Origin: PXAH01 sp964605645
GTDB taxonomy: Bacteria; Omnitrophota; Gorgyraeia; Duberdicusellales; 4484-171
Length of the DNA stretch: 55,816 nt
Direction: 5' to 3'
Assembly (NCBI GenBank): GCA_964605645.1
Contig: CAZSDJ010000007.1
Coordinates: forward strand, 1-55,816
The notes under the pieces were generated by a model. It was not told the DNA's origin. It saw nothing but the letters and a program-made list of their open reading frames with translations, and ran no database searches. Below are positions 8,290 to 17,277 of this stretch, piece by piece. The position numbers were made by a program, and so were the translations under genes. How positions within the stretch are numbered: the stretch's first letter is position 1; each line of letters opens with the position of its first letter.

Positions 8290-9887
8290 TGAAATTACAA
8301 AGATTGTTTTTAATTTTAATTTTAATATTTACATTTAGTTTAACTATCTTTTCTTCATCTGTTTTTAGCCGAGATGATTATTATCAAGCATTAATGTTTG
8401 AAGAAGGGGCAGGAGAAGGCTTAGATATTGTGGTTGGCGATATTCAAGTTATTAAGGTAGAGGGAATAAAAAGGGTATCAATTCGTGATCCGAATATTGC
8501 TAATATTCAAAAAGCAGAAGCAGGTGAAATTATAATTGCCGGAAAATCGCAAGGATCAACGGTGCTTTCGGTATGGACGCAAAGCGGTAAACAACAATTT
8601 CAAATCAATGTAATTTCTGAAGATTTACCGGCATTGAAGAAAAAACTTGAAGAAATCATTCACCAAAAGTTAGGGATAACAGAGGTAACTTTGCGCGAAA
8701 ATAAATCGACTGGAAAAATTATGCTGTTGGGCAATATCACCCAAAACCAACGAAATAAAATTGAGCAAGTCATTGCTCCTTTTGCGAATAAGATTGAAGA
8801 TTTATTAATTACTAAAAAAGAACAGGAAATGGTAGAAATTGACGTTCAAATTTTAGAACTGAATAGAACTGATGCAAAAAATTTAGGCGTAGATTGGATG
8901 GATAGTATCGATATTACCGAAGCAGCTCCGGCAGCTTCAAGAAGTTGGAAATCGTTATGGCAGACAGGTACTTGGTCGCGGGGTAATTTAAATGCTACTT
9001 TAAATTTATTAATTAAAGAAGATAAAGGCAGAGTTTTATCAAGGCCAAAATTACTTTGTTTAAATGGTGAAGAAGCCGAGCTTTTGGTAGGTGGAGAAGT
9101 TCCCGTTTTAACAGAGGCGACAATCGGTGCAGGGAGCGGAACAAGTTCGGCTTCGATTGAATACAAAGAATACGGGATAAAACTTTTGATTAAACCTTTT
9201 ATTTTAGAAGAACAAATTTATCTCTCAATTACAGCCGAGGTGAGTGATGTAACTTCTGTAAACGCACTCACTGTTCAAGGCACGACTACACCTGCCTTTA
9301 CTGTAAGAAGAGCCCAAACGGTAGTTAATGTTGAATCAGGTGATACTGTATTTTTAGGAGGCCTTATCGACAGTGATGATTCAGACATTATTGAGAAATT
9401 GCCCGGATTTTCTCAAATTCCGATTTTAGGGGCACTTTTTCGTTCCAAGGATTTTACTAGTGAAAAGACTGAGCTTTTTATTACTTTGACTCCTAAAATT
9501 ATTAATTTAAGGAAAAAAGCAACAGCTTTGAAAACTGACAGTAAGTTTGAAGCTAAGCCGGAAGAGAGCCTTTTATACCAAAAATCTTCAATCCCTTTTG
9601 ATTTGCAAGGTTATGTACTGAGAGTTCAAAAAATAATATCAAATAATATAACTTATCCGCGAGAATTGTCAGGGACCGGTTGGAAAGGCAGGGTTGTTTT
9701 GTATTTAGAAGTTAATCAATATGGCGAGCTTTTAGATGTAAAGATAAAGAAGTCTTCCGGTTATAAAATATTTGACAAAGATGCTCTAGATTTGGTGAAA
9801 AAACTCAACTTCCATCCTTTTCCTTCTGAATTTGAAGAAGAAGAAATTAATATCGAAATTCCGATAGTTTATCGGGAATATAGGTAA
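8289..9887 (+). CDS. cpaC: Tad secretin CpaC (RcpA) fused to a TonB C-terminal domain
   Basis: A 532-residue outer-membrane secretin. Signal peptide (1-27), pilus-formation N-terminal domain (about 45-112; VGDIQVIKVEGIKRVSIRDPNIANI), a BON-like domain (about 115-180), then the secretin domain (about 200-415) with RVLSRPKLLCLNGEEAELLVGGEVPV, IKLLIKPFI and GDTVFLGGLIDSD...KLPGFSQIPILGALFRS. Unusually, about 90 residues follow (440-532) with a TonB/TolA C-terminal pattern: ITYPRELSGTGWKGRVVLYLEVNQYGELLDVKIKKSSGYKIFDKDALDLVKKL. That domain normally belongs to energy-transducing periplasmic proteins. It is in one uninterrupted frame, so the fusion is real in this assembly. Confidence 0.93.
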   Translation: MKLQRLFLILILIFTFSLTIFSSSVFSRDDYYQALMFEEGAGEGLDIVVGDIQVIKVEGIKRVSIRDPNIANIQKAEAGEIIIAGKSQGSTVLSVWTQSGKQQFQINVISEDLPALKKKLEEIIHQKLGITEVTLRENKSTGKIMLLGNITQNQRNKIEQVIAPFANKIEDLLITKKEQEMVEIDVQILELNRTDAKNLGVDWMDSIDITEAAPAASRSWKSLWQTGTWSRGNLNATLNLLIKEDKGRVLSRPKLLCLNGEEAELLVGGEVPVLTEATIGAGSGTSSASIEYKEYGIKLLIKPFILEEQIYLSITAEVSDVTSVNALTVQGTTTPAFTVRRAQTVVNVESGDTVFLGGLIDSDDSDIIEKLPGFSQIPILGALFRSKDFTSEKTELFITLTPKIINLRKKATALKTDSKFEAKPEESLLYQKSSIPFDLQGYVLRVQKIISNNITYPRELSGTGWKGRVVLYLEVNQYGELLDVKIKKSSGYKIFDKDALDLVKKLNFHPFPSEFEEEEINIEIPIVYREYR

Positions 9888-9966
9888 TTATATAATTAAT
9901 CTTGACGGCAGAAGTTAAAAACCTTTCCTTAAGGGAACTAATCTTAAAACAAAATAATTGTTAAAA

Positions 9967-12135
9967 ATGGATAATTCTAAATTAATTACTTTAATTAGTC
10001 CAAAAGGCGGGGTAGGCAAGACTATTATTTCCCTTAATTTGGCAACCGCTCTTTCTTTAAAGAAGAAAAAAACAATATTGCTTGATCTAGATTTACGGGC
10101 ACCGCAGGGAACTCATAAATTAATGAATATAAAGTGCAAATATTCACTTTATAATTTAGCCGGTTCAATTCAAAAATTTAAAAGTGAAGAGCGCCATCTG
10201 GAAAGTTATATCTCCCGCCATAGCAGCGGTTTATTTTTTGTGCCGGGGATTTTAAGAACAAAAGAAAAGTTTTCTTTAACTCCAGAGGTGATTCGAGATT
10301 TTCTTTCCCTTCTTTCCACAAAATTCGAATATGTAATAATTGATGGTGGTAGTGAGTTAACAGATCAACTAATAACCACTCTGGATAGTTCTAATTTAAT
10401 TGGACTAGTTTTATCACCGGACATTGTCTCAATCTATCAGAATGAGTGGATTATCGATACTTTACAGAGCTTAGGTTATCCGTTGAGCATGGTTAAGACT
10501 ATTCTAAATAGAGCCCAAAGCAAAGGTGGGGTTAGTGTGCAGGAGATAAAAGTATTATTAAATAGTGAAATAATTTCACAAATACCTTCGGAAGGGAAAG
10601 TGGTAGGCTATGCGGTGAACAAGGGCAATCCGGTTGTAATGGATAGTCCCAAAGCTAAAATTAGTGAGGCATTTAACGAATTAGCAGATAAGTTAATCAC
10701 TAAACCAAGTATTTTCATAGCCAGGAAAAATTTACAGGATATCAGGATAAAAACAGTTAAAGAAAAAGAAACTCAAGCAAGTATTTTAGAAAAAAGTTTA
10801 GGTGAAAAAAAAGCACCTCAGAAATTAGCGGAAGAAGAAGATGCTGTAATTCAGCTGAAAAAAAGAACTCAAAGTAGACTTCTTGATGAAATGGACCTAA
10901 AACGACTTCCCCTGGAAAAAATCTTATCGGATAAGCATCAGATGAAATCTTTACGAGATAAAGCAAAAAAGATAGTGACAAATATTATCGCACAAGAAGC
11001 TGGCGGGTTTATTTCATCAGCCGAGGTAAGAGCAAAAATAATCAAAGAAGTCCTAGATGAAGCCTTAGGCCTGGGGCCTTTAGAAGATTTGTTGAATGAC
11101 CCCGAAGTAACAGAAGTTATGGTCAATAATAAAGACCAGGTTTTTATTGAAGAAAAAGGAAAATTAAAACTTACTACCAAGAAATTTATATCTAACAATC
11201 AAGTAAGGATTATAATTGAAAGGGTCCTTGCTCCCCTGGGAAGAAGAATAGATGAATCAGTGCCCTATGTGGATGCTCGGCTGCAAGACGGTTCCCGGGT
11301 GAATGCGATAATTCCGCCGCTGTCGTTAAGTGGGCCAACTATAACTATTCGTAAATTTGCCCACGAAAGGTTTAATATGGAAGATTTAATCAACAGGTTT
11401 GGCAGTTTAACGTCAGATATGGGTAAATTTTTAAAAGCTTCAGTTGAATCGAGGAAAAATATACTGGTGTCCGGTGGAACCGGTTCAGGTAAAACTACCT
11501 TTTTAAATATTTTATCTTCATATTTACCGGGAGATGAGCGAATTGTGACTATCGAAGATTCCGCTGAACTAAAGTTGCACCAAAGGCATTGGATTCGACT
11601 TGAATCACGGCCGCCTAACATCGAAGGCAAAGGGGCGATAACAATTCGCGAATTATTTCGTAATACTTTAAGAATGAGGCCGGATCGGATTGTAGTGGGT
11701 GAATGCCGCGGCCAAGAGGTATTAGATATGCTCCAGGCGATGAATACCGGCCACGACGGCAGCATGACCACCATTCATGCTAACTCACCCCAAGATGTAT
11801 TAATTCGCCTCGATAGTATGATTTTAATGAGCGGTGTGGATTTGCCGTTGCGGGCAATAAGGGAAATGATCGCATCGGCTCTCGATTTAGTAGTACAAAC
11901 TGCGCGGCTTTCCGATGGATCGCGTAAAGTTACTAAGATTACTGAAATTGCCGGAATGACTGATGAAACTCATATCAATTTACAAGATATATTTACTTTT
12001 CGCCAAACCGGCATTGGCAAGAATCAAGAAGTTGTTGGTGATTTCGTGCCATTGGGCAATATTCCTACTTATTATGATGAAATGAAAGCAAGAGGTATAG
12101 AATTACCGCGGGATATGTTTATCCCCGAGGAATAA
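9967..12135 (+). CDS. CpaE-CpaF fusion: MinD/ParA-like ATPase joined to a Tad/type IV secretion ATPase
   Basis: About 722 residues. The first 235 form a MinD/ParA ATPase (LISPKGGVGKTIISLNLATAL, VIIDGGSELTDQLI), corresponding to CpaE/TadZ, which places the Tad machine in the cell. After a charged linker, residues about 330-715 form a complete CpaF/TadA hexameric ATPase: LEDLLNDPEVTEVMVNNKDQVFIE, Walker A SGGTGSGKTT, Asp box TIEDSAELKL, Walker B DRIVVGECRGQEVLDM and TTIHANS. In most Tad loci these are two genes. An alternative TTG start is at 9958; neither has a good ribosome-binding site. It is 3 nt from the second CpaF gene. Confidence 0.92.
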   Translation: MDNSKLITLISPKGGVGKTIISLNLATALSLKKKKTILLDLDLRAPQGTHKLMNIKCKYSLYNLAGSIQKFKSEERHLESYISRHSSGLFFVPGILRTKEKFSLTPEVIRDFLSLLSTKFEYVIIDGGSELTDQLITTLDSSNLIGLVLSPDIVSIYQNEWIIDTLQSLGYPLSMVKTILNRAQSKGGVSVQEIKVLLNSEIISQIPSEGKVVGYAVNKGNPVVMDSPKAKISEAFNELADKLITKPSIFIARKNLQDIRIKTVKEKETQASILEKSLGEKKAPQKLAEEEDAVIQLKKRTQSRLLDEMDLKRLPLEKILSDKHQMKSLRDKAKKIVTNIIAQEAGGFISSAEVRAKIIKEVLDEALGLGPLEDLLNDPEVTEVMVNNKDQVFIEEKGKLKLTTKKFISNNQVRIIIERVLAPLGRRIDESVPYVDARLQDGSRVNAIIPPLSLSGPTITIRKFAHERFNMEDLINRFGSLTSDMGKFLKASVESRKNILVSGGTGSGKTTFLNILSSYLPGDERIVTIEDSAELKLHQRHWIRLESRPPNIEGKGAITIRELFRNTLRMRPDRIVVGECRGQEVLDMLQAMNTGHDGSMTTIHANSPQDVLIRLDSMILMSGVDLPLRAIREMIASALDLVVQTARLSDGSRKVTKITEIAGMTDETHINLQDIFTFRQTGIGKNQEVVGDFVPLGNIPTYYDEMKARGIELPRDMFIPEE

Positions 12136-12137
12136 TT

Positions 12138-13202
12138 ATGGCAGAAGGCGTAGAAAAATTAAATAAGTTATTGGCTGATCCAAAAACTACAGAAATCATG
12201 ATTAACGGCCCTCAGGCTGTTTTTTTAGAAAAAGACGGTAAAACTTACAAGGAAGATTCTGTAAGTTTTAGCGAAAAAGAGATAGAAGATATTATAAAAG
12301 ATTTTTTTATAAAAAATGGAAAGATGGTGTCCCACAATCATCCTTATGCGGATGTTTGCCTCGAGGATGGATCACGCCTGAATATAATTTTAGCCCCGAT
12401 GTCACGCTGCGGCAGTTCAATTACAATCAGAAAGTTTTCTCAAGAACTAAAAAGTCTAGATGATTTATTGCAACGGGATGCAATGAGTAAAAATATGGCT
12501 GAATTTTTAAAAAGCTGTATCCAGGCAAAACTCAATATATTATTTTCCGGGGCAACCGGAACCGGTAAAACCACTACTTTAGAGATGCTTTCTTATTCAA
12601 TCCCCAAAGATGAAAGAATTGTAACTATTGAAGATACTGCAGAACTTCAGCTGCATCAGCCAAATTTAGTCCCACTGGAAACTCGTGATCCGGATGAAGA
12701 AGGTAGAGGGGGGGTAACTTTAAGAGATTTAATAAAAAATGCTCTCCGCATGCGCCCGGATCGAATAATTTTAGGTGAAGTACGCGGGGAGGAAGCTTTA
12801 GATATGGTACAAGCGATGGCAACCGGCCATACCGGGACTTTAGCGGTAGTTCACGGCAGCAGTCCTAAAGATATATTAGGCCGAATTGAGGCGATGGTTT
12901 TATCTTCCGGGATAAAACTGCCTTTAGAGGAAATTAGAAAAATGTTGGCGGCAACTTTAGATATTGTTGTGCAGCACCATCGCTTTGTCGATGGTTCCCG
13001 CCGGATTACTCATATTACAGAAGTAAGGGATATTCAGCAAGGAGAAATCGTTTTACAGGATTTATTTGTTTTTCGACGCGAAGGCAAAACTTCGGAAGGA
13101 AAAATTAAAGGAAGTTTCAAAACGGTGATGAAGAGATATCCTAAATTTTTCACCGATATGCGCCGTATGAACTTAATCGACGATAAAATCTTTTCCGATT
13201 AA
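12138..13202 (+). CDS. cpaF: second CpaF/TadA-type secretion ATPase
   Basis: A 354-residue ATPase with the CpaF set of motifs: a short N-terminal domain (LLADPKTTEIMINGPQAVFLEKDGK), SITIRKFSQE, Walker A SGATGTGKTTTLEM (about residues 139-148), TIEDTAELQLHQPN, Walker B DRIILGEVRGEEALDMVQAM and AVVHGSSPKDILGRIEAM. It lacks the long N-terminal helical region and the MinD domain of the upstream fusion. Two CpaF paralogues in tandem suggests a division into extension and retraction motors or a heteromeric ring. It ends the export operon. Confidence 0.93.
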   Translation: MAEGVEKLNKLLADPKTTEIMINGPQAVFLEKDGKTYKEDSVSFSEKEIEDIIKDFFIKNGKMVSHNHPYADVCLEDGSRLNIILAPMSRCGSSITIRKFSQELKSLDDLLQRDAMSKNMAEFLKSCIQAKLNILFSGATGTGKTTTLEMLSYSIPKDERIVTIEDTAELQLHQPNLVPLETRDPDEEGRGGVTLRDLIKNALRMRPDRIILGEVRGEEALDMVQAMATGHTGTLAVVHGSSPKDILGRIEAMVLSSGIKLPLEEIRKMLAATLDIVVQHHRFVDGSRRITHITEVRDIQQGEIVLQDLFVFRREGKTSEGKIKGSFKTVMKRYPKFFTDMRRMNLIDDKIFSD

Positions 13203-13212
13203 TCCACTCCAG

Positions 13213-13367
13213 AGGGGACGTTTCCCTCTTTCATAACTAATTGATTAACAACAAGTTGCAAAGGTATATTTTCCGCGTTTTTATTAGCTATGCATATTTT
13301 TTCCTGGAAATGTTGCCTTCATAACCAATTGTATAGCAAGGGGTTACAAACGAGGGAAACGTCCCCT
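13213..13367. mobile_element. MITE-like element with 16-bp terminal inverted repeats
   Basis: AGGGGACGTTTCCCTC at 13213-13228 is the exact reverse complement of GAGGGAAACGTCCCCT at 13352-13367. Inside, a direct repeat TTCATAACYAATTG occurs near both ends (13230-13243, 13318-13331). The 155-bp interior has no ORF. Its size and ends fit a non-autonomous element moved by a transposase elsewhere in the genome. A related half-end (GGACCGTCCCC) is seen near 4010. Confidence 0.65.
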
Positions 13368-13402
13368 TTTTATACCTTTTTTATATAAATTACAAAATTC
13401 CC

Positions 13403-13432
13403 TTGAAAAATCTTTTTTTGATATGTTATCTT
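13403..13432 (+). promoter_or_regulatory. candidate promoter of a short RNA
   Basis: TTGAAA (13403-13408), an 18-nt spacer, then TATCTT (13427-13432) preceded by TGT, an extended -10. The same TGTTATCTT sequence stands before the c-di-GMP riboswitch (28626-28634). Transcription would begin near 13438. Confidence 0.5.
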
Positions 13433-13437
13433 TAAAT

Positions 13438-13509
13438 CAAAGAGGGTTCTAGGGGCACGGCATGCCGTGACCCTACTTAGCCAAGGGGGCAAACGCCCCC
13501 TATTTTTTT
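13438..13509 (+). ncRNA. candidate small RNA with REP-like hairpin and terminator
   Basis: A promoter-like sequence, about 70 nt of transcript and an intrinsic terminator are stacked with no ORF. The transcript would hold a 26-nt near-palindrome (13450-13475; TAGGGGCACGGCA against TGCCGTGACCCTA, one mismatch), similar to the REP family at 18.8-20.7 kb, and end in AGGGGGC/GCCCCCT with a T-run. It does not match any riboswitch class I recognise. It could be a free small RNA or a fortuitous REP insertion before a terminator. Confidence 0.4.
13484..13509 (+). terminator. intrinsic terminator
   Basis: Stem AGGGGGC (13484-13490) and GCCCCCT (13495-13501) with a 4-nt loop, followed by ATTTTTTTA. 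It could end the Tad export operon read-through or the candidate small RNA. Confidence 0.8.
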
Positions 13510-13514
13510 ATCTG

Positions 13515-13541
13515 ATTCCCACCTTTTGGGTGGGAATTTTT
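13515..13541 (+). terminator. second hairpin terminator, directly before the next gene
   Basis: ATTCCCACC (13515-13523) pairs with GGTGGGAAT (13529-13537) over a 5-nt loop, then TTTTT. The stem is 9 bp. It lies immediately upstream of the -10 element of the following gene, insulating that gene from upstream transcription. Two terminators within 60 bp is unusual. Confidence 0.7.
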
Positions 13542-13542
13542 A

Positions 13543-13551
13543 TGATATAAT
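13543..13551 (+). promoter_or_regulatory. extended -10 promoter for the TPR membrane protein, likely near-leaderless
   Basis: TGATATAAT is an extended -10 (TGn plus TATAAT at 13546-13551). The ATG at 13563 is only 11 nt further, so the transcript would begin within a few bases of the start codon. No -35 is evident; that region is the terminator hairpin. Confidence 0.5.
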
Positions 13552-13562
13552 AAAGGTCAATT

Positions 13563-15509
13563 ATGTTAGAAAAAGTTAATAAGATAATTGATTTTTTACG
13601 CTGGCCGGCATTTTTTCTTCTTTTTTCCTACCTGATTCTTTTTGCTTCTCTTAACTTACATGGTTTAGATTATTTGTTTCACATTAAAAGTGGTGAACAT
13701 ATCTTAGAAAGTGGCCATGTTCTCAGAGAAGATCCTTTTTCATTTACTCAAGCAGGCAAGAAATGGGATGATCATGAATGGCTTTATCAGGTTTTAATTT
13801 ATAAAATTTATCAGCAATTTGGGATTGAAGGGTTAGTTTTATTTAAAACAATAGTCTTAATTACAGCTTTTTTTCTTCTAGCTCTTATTGCTTTAAAGAT
13901 TGATTGGATTTTTGCTTTTTTTCTGATTTTTTTTAGCTTAAAAGTATCCTTTTTGCGTTTTACGCTGCGGCCGGACCATTTTAGTTTTCTCTTTTTTATT
14001 GTTTTTCTGATACCCTTTATCTTTAAAAAAAAGAAATTACTTTATTTACTTCCTTTTGTTCAGCTGATTTGGGTAAATACGCACGGTTTTTTCTTTCTCG
14101 GGCCGGCGGTATTAATTATTTATCTGCTCAGCGCTAAAATAAGTAAGCAACAATTTTCTGATGATTTTTACAAAAGAGTAAAAATTATAACCTTTTTTAC
14201 CTTTTTTGCCTGTTTGCTAAATCCTTATCCAATTGGTACTATCACCTATCCTTTAAAAATTATAAAAGATATATTAACCGGCCAACAAGGTGTTTTTTAT
14301 CAGAGCATACAAGAATTGCGAAAACCGCTAGCAGCTTTTAGTTGGAGTTCTTTATACATAAAATATCTGATAGCTACCAGTTTTTTTGTTTTTATTTTTA
14401 AAAAATTCAATCTTTTTTATGCTGTTCTTTGGCTGGTTATGGTGATTTTTGCCCTAAATTCTACCCGTAATTTCTACTTTTATATCCCGGCAGCAGTAGT
14501 ATTGGCCGTAAATCGATTTCCTTATTTGGAAAAATCTTTTTTAAAAAAAAGTATTACTCCTAAAAGGTTTATTTTTTTAAAAATTGTTTTATTAGTTTTT
14601 ATTGTAAAGATTTGTTTAGCAATTTCAGGTGAAATTATTGATTTACCGAAGACCAAACAGTCATACCTTGATTTTTCTGTAAAGAATTCACTCGCTACTA
14701 GCCAAAAGTCTCTTGGCCGGGAAAAAATTCAATATCCGGAAAAATTAATTGATTTTATAAAAAATAATAAATTGCCTGGGAGGATGTATAACAATTTTAA
14801 TCTTGGCTCAAGCTTAATATTTAATCTCTATCCGGAGAGAAAAGTATTTATTGACGGCAGGGCAGAATTTTACGGCCAAGATTTTTTTAATTTTTATAAT
14901 GAAATTTCATCCGGGGATGAGGAAAAAATAAAGGAAGCCGTCAGCAGATATAAGCTAGAAGGATTTGTGATTAGTTATGTTAGAAACGATCCTCCTGATT
15001 TAATTTTTAGCCTTTACCAGCAAGGCTATAAGTGTATTTATTTCGGGATGGATGGAATAATTTTTATAAAGAATTCAGCCTTAAAAAATTATACCAATTT
15101 AGAGAAAAAAATAGTTGATTTTGATAATTATAAACCAGAAAAAATTAATTTTATTAAAAATATAAAACTCTATACCCCCTACGCCGAAGGTTTGTACAAG
15201 AAAGGTTATATATTGTATAGATTAGGCTTTTATAATCAGAGTAGAATATATATGGACAATTTATTAAATATTTATCCGGGCCATTACAAGGCATTATATA
15301 TTCTGGCGAAAATAAATTATAAGAATAAAAAATATGAACAAGCTTATATTTTTGCGCGTCAGGCGCTTAGTTTTAAATCGGATTTTAAAAAAGCTAAGAA
15401 ATTTATTGCAAAAATTTATCTAGATTTAGGAAAAGAAGAAGAGGCCCAGGAAATTTTAGATAAATTAAATTTAAGTTTAGAAAAATTTAAAAATGAAAAG
15501 GTAAGGTAA
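13563..15509 (+). CDS. polytopic membrane protein with C-terminal TPR repeats
   Basis: A 648-residue protein. Residues about 15-365 contain around ten hydrophobic helices. After the first helix comes a conserved-looking loop (GLDYLFHIKSGEHILESG, then LREDPFSFTQAGKKWDDHEWLYQ), a pattern seen in large GT-C-like membrane proteins of unknown role. Residues 385-525 form a soluble domain (RMYNNFNLGSSLIFNLYPERKVFIDGRAEFYG). The C terminus (about 560-645) holds two or three TPR units (YKKGYILYRLGFYNQSRIYMDNLL, ALYILAKINYKNKKYEQAYIFARQAL). It could be a glycosyltransferase-like or cell-envelope assembly protein. It meets the next gene tail to tail, 1 nt apart. Confidence 0.75.
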   Translation: MLEKVNKIIDFLRWPAFFLLFSYLILFASLNLHGLDYLFHIKSGEHILESGHVLREDPFSFTQAGKKWDDHEWLYQVLIYKIYQQFGIEGLVLFKTIVLITAFFLLALIALKIDWIFAFFLIFFSLKVSFLRFTLRPDHFSFLFFIVFLIPFIFKKKKLLYLLPFVQLIWVNTHGFFFLGPAVLIIYLLSAKISKQQFSDDFYKRVKIITFFTFFACLLNPYPIGTITYPLKIIKDILTGQQGVFYQSIQELRKPLAAFSWSSLYIKYLIATSFFVFIFKKFNLFYAVLWLVMVIFALNSTRNFYFYIPAAVVLAVNRFPYLEKSFLKKSITPKRFIFLKIVLLVFIVKICLAISGEIIDLPKTKQSYLDFSVKNSLATSQKSLGREKIQYPEKLIDFIKNNKLPGRMYNNFNLGSSLIFNLYPERKVFIDGRAEFYGQDFFNFYNEISSGDEEKIKEAVSRYKLEGFVISYVRNDPPDLIFSLYQQGYKCIYFGMDGIIFIKNSALKNYTNLEKKIVDFDNYKPEKINFIKNIKLYTPYAEGLYKKGYILYRLGFYNQSRIYMDNLLNIYPGHYKALYILAKINYKNKKYEQAYIFARQALSFKSDFKKAKKFIAKIYLDLGKEEEAQEILDKLNLSLEKFKNEKVR

Positions 15510-15510
15510 A

Positions 15511-16440
15511 TTATTTTTTATCAAGAGTGATATTCTTTGCTATATTTTTGATTTCTGCATAAATCTTTGCTTGATCGTTTCCCAAAGTCCAACCGATAAA
15601 TTTTAAGTCAAAATCATTAATTCTAAGGTAAAGTATAAGGTAATCTTGTCTATTGCCCTTTGTGATATCTGTGTATTGAATTTGGAAACCAGTATTTTTA
15701 TTTATAAAAAAAGAAGATTTTTTTACTTTTATATTTCTTTTAAGATTTAAATCATTAGATAAAGTATTTTTAAGAGTTTTTAAACTAAAACTTTTTTTAA
15801 ATAAATTTAATTCTTCGGGGATGATTAAGCAAAATGAATTACCATTTTTTCTGATTAAAGCAATTTCAGCTTCTGTTTTTAAGAATTTTTCCTTTATTTG
15901 AGAAAAATCATCCCTTCTTACTATTTTCCAGTTAGCGGGGGTATTGAGTTTATAATTGAAGGCTGGGCTTATAAATTCTTTTTGTCCGTATTTTTTAAGC
16001 TTTATTAAAAGCTGTTGTTTGTAGCTGATATAATAGGCGGTCAGATAGCCGTTAGTTAAAAGCATAATTACCGTTAAAATAGCTAAAATAGCGGCTCTTT
16101 TTAGCTTATCTAGAGCCAGGAGCCCTAAGCAAAGTAAAGTGACGATTCTAGCCCAAATTAAGCCATATTGGGCATCAACTAGGTAAAATACCAGGAGTGT
16201 GCTAATTAACCCCAAGAATAATCTGAAGAAAAAGGTTCTTTTTATTTTTGGCTTGTTTTGGAAGAATGCATAAGCTAAGTAGAAGTCAAAAAAAGCAAAG
16301 GCAAGTTTTAAATAGCCAAGCAGGTTTATGGGTAAATACATAACCTGCCAAAAGAAAAGAAAGAATTCAGCTAAACCTGTAACGAGAAGGACAAGCGCTA
16401 ATGTTTCGTAGTTTGATTTTAATTTAGATTTTTGGGCCAT
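15511..16440 (-). CDS. membrane protein of unknown function with C-terminal soluble domain
   Basis: A 309-residue protein. The N-terminal half (about residues 10-145) has five or six hydrophobic helices; the C-terminal half is soluble, beginning FNYKLNTPANWKIVRRDDFSQIKEKF and ending with a strand-rich segment (DYLILYLRINDFDLKFIGWTLG). The second half resembles the PsbP/MOG1-type fold used by many exported lipoproteins (start with a short YxxxxPxxW motif, later an alternating strand pattern), but I am not sure. No recognisable catalytic motif. It is convergent with the TPR gene, and a short CCAGTT-rich junk repeat (16450-16485) precedes it. Confidence 0.55.
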   Translation of the reverse strand: MAQKSKLKSNYETLALVLLVTGLAEFFLFFWQVMYLPINLLGYLKLAFAFFDFYLAYAFFQNKPKIKRTFFFRLFLGLISTLLVFYLVDAQYGLIWARIVTLLCLGLLALDKLKRAAILAILTVIMLLTNGYLTAYYISYKQQLLIKLKKYGQKEFISPAFNYKLNTPANWKIVRRDDFSQIKEKFLKTEAEIALIRKNGNSFCLIIPEELNLFKKSFSLKTLKNTLSNDLNLKRNIKVKKSSFFINKNTGFQIQYTDITKGNRQDYLILYLRINDFDLKFIGWTLGNDQAKIYAEIKNIAKNITLDKK

Positions 16441-16482
16441 ATTTATTTTTAGTTACCAGTTGCCAGGCCACCAGTTTCCAGT

Positions 16483-17277
16483 TTAGTATTTTTCTAATAA
16501 TGAGGGAATAATAATTTTTGCGTCTTTTACTAAGTTTGCTTCGGATTCATCAAAAAGAAAAGGCTGCAATGAGTCAGCCTGTTTTTTTAGTTCTTTTTTG
16601 GAAAAGCCTTCAATTCTTTTTGTTATTGTTTGAAAAGGCTTTGTCTTGATGCCTAAAGTTTTTAACCTGTTTTTATCAATCGGATATTTATTTGAAAGCA
16701 TAAAAATTATATCATAAATATGCCTGCCTTTATTTTTTTTTCTGAGGGCATCGATTTTGTCAGCAAATAAAATGCTCTTTCTAGTGCAGAGGCAAGGATA
16801 AAACTGGCCAAAACCGGCAGCTACTTCTGTTTCTGTATTTATTCTTTGTTTTAACAAAACAGATTCTATTTTAATAATGATTCCTTCTTTTTTGGAATAT
16901 TTTGATTTTGCTTTATATGTTTGTTCTATTTGAGGGAAAATTAAATTTGCTACGTAAAGATTGCCCCAATGAGAAAACTCTAATTTAGGTTTTAGGCCAA
17001 TTCTTTTTAATTCATTTTTTACTTTTTCGAGAAGCTTTTCAAATTTAAGTTTGGTTATTTTGTTACTGTTAAAATCTAAATCTTCAGAAAATCTTTTTAA
17101 GTTATGAATCAATCTAAGATAAGTTCCTCCGGTAAAATAAAGTTTTTTCCCTTCCGGAATCTTATAAATTTCCTTTAGAATAAGGATTTGTAAATATTCT
17201 CGTAAAATTCCCCGGATTTTTGTAGGCGGCATCTCCCTTGATTTAGCCTGTTCTAACAAAGTTTCATAAGTCAGCAT
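16483..17277 (-). CDS. AbiEii-type nucleotidyltransferase toxin
   Basis: A 264-residue protein of the AbiEii/AbiGii toxin family. The nucleotidyltransferase signature is clear: FTGGTYLRLIHNLKRFSEDLDF (GG(T/S)xLR followed by (R/H)xSxDxD) at about residues 48-69. ILFADKIDALRKKNKGRHIYDIIFML in the middle matches the family's helical domain. AbiEii toxins modify nucleotides or tRNA ends and give phage-abortive infection. Its start overlaps the antitoxin stop by 14 nt, the normal bicistronic arrangement of type IV AbiE systems. Confidence 0.9.
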   Translation of the reverse strand: MLTYETLLEQAKSREMPPTKIRGILREYLQILILKEIYKIPEGKKLYFTGGTYLRLIHNLKRFSEDLDFNSNKITKLKFEKLLEKVKNELKRIGLKPKLEFSHWGNLYVANLIFPQIEQTYKAKSKYSKKEGIIIKIESVLLKQRINTETEVAAGFGQFYPCLCTRKSILFADKIDALRKKNKGRHIYDIIFMLSNKYPIDKNRLKTLGIKTKPFQTITKRIEGFSKKELKKQADSLQPFLFDESEANLVKDAKIIIPSLLEKY

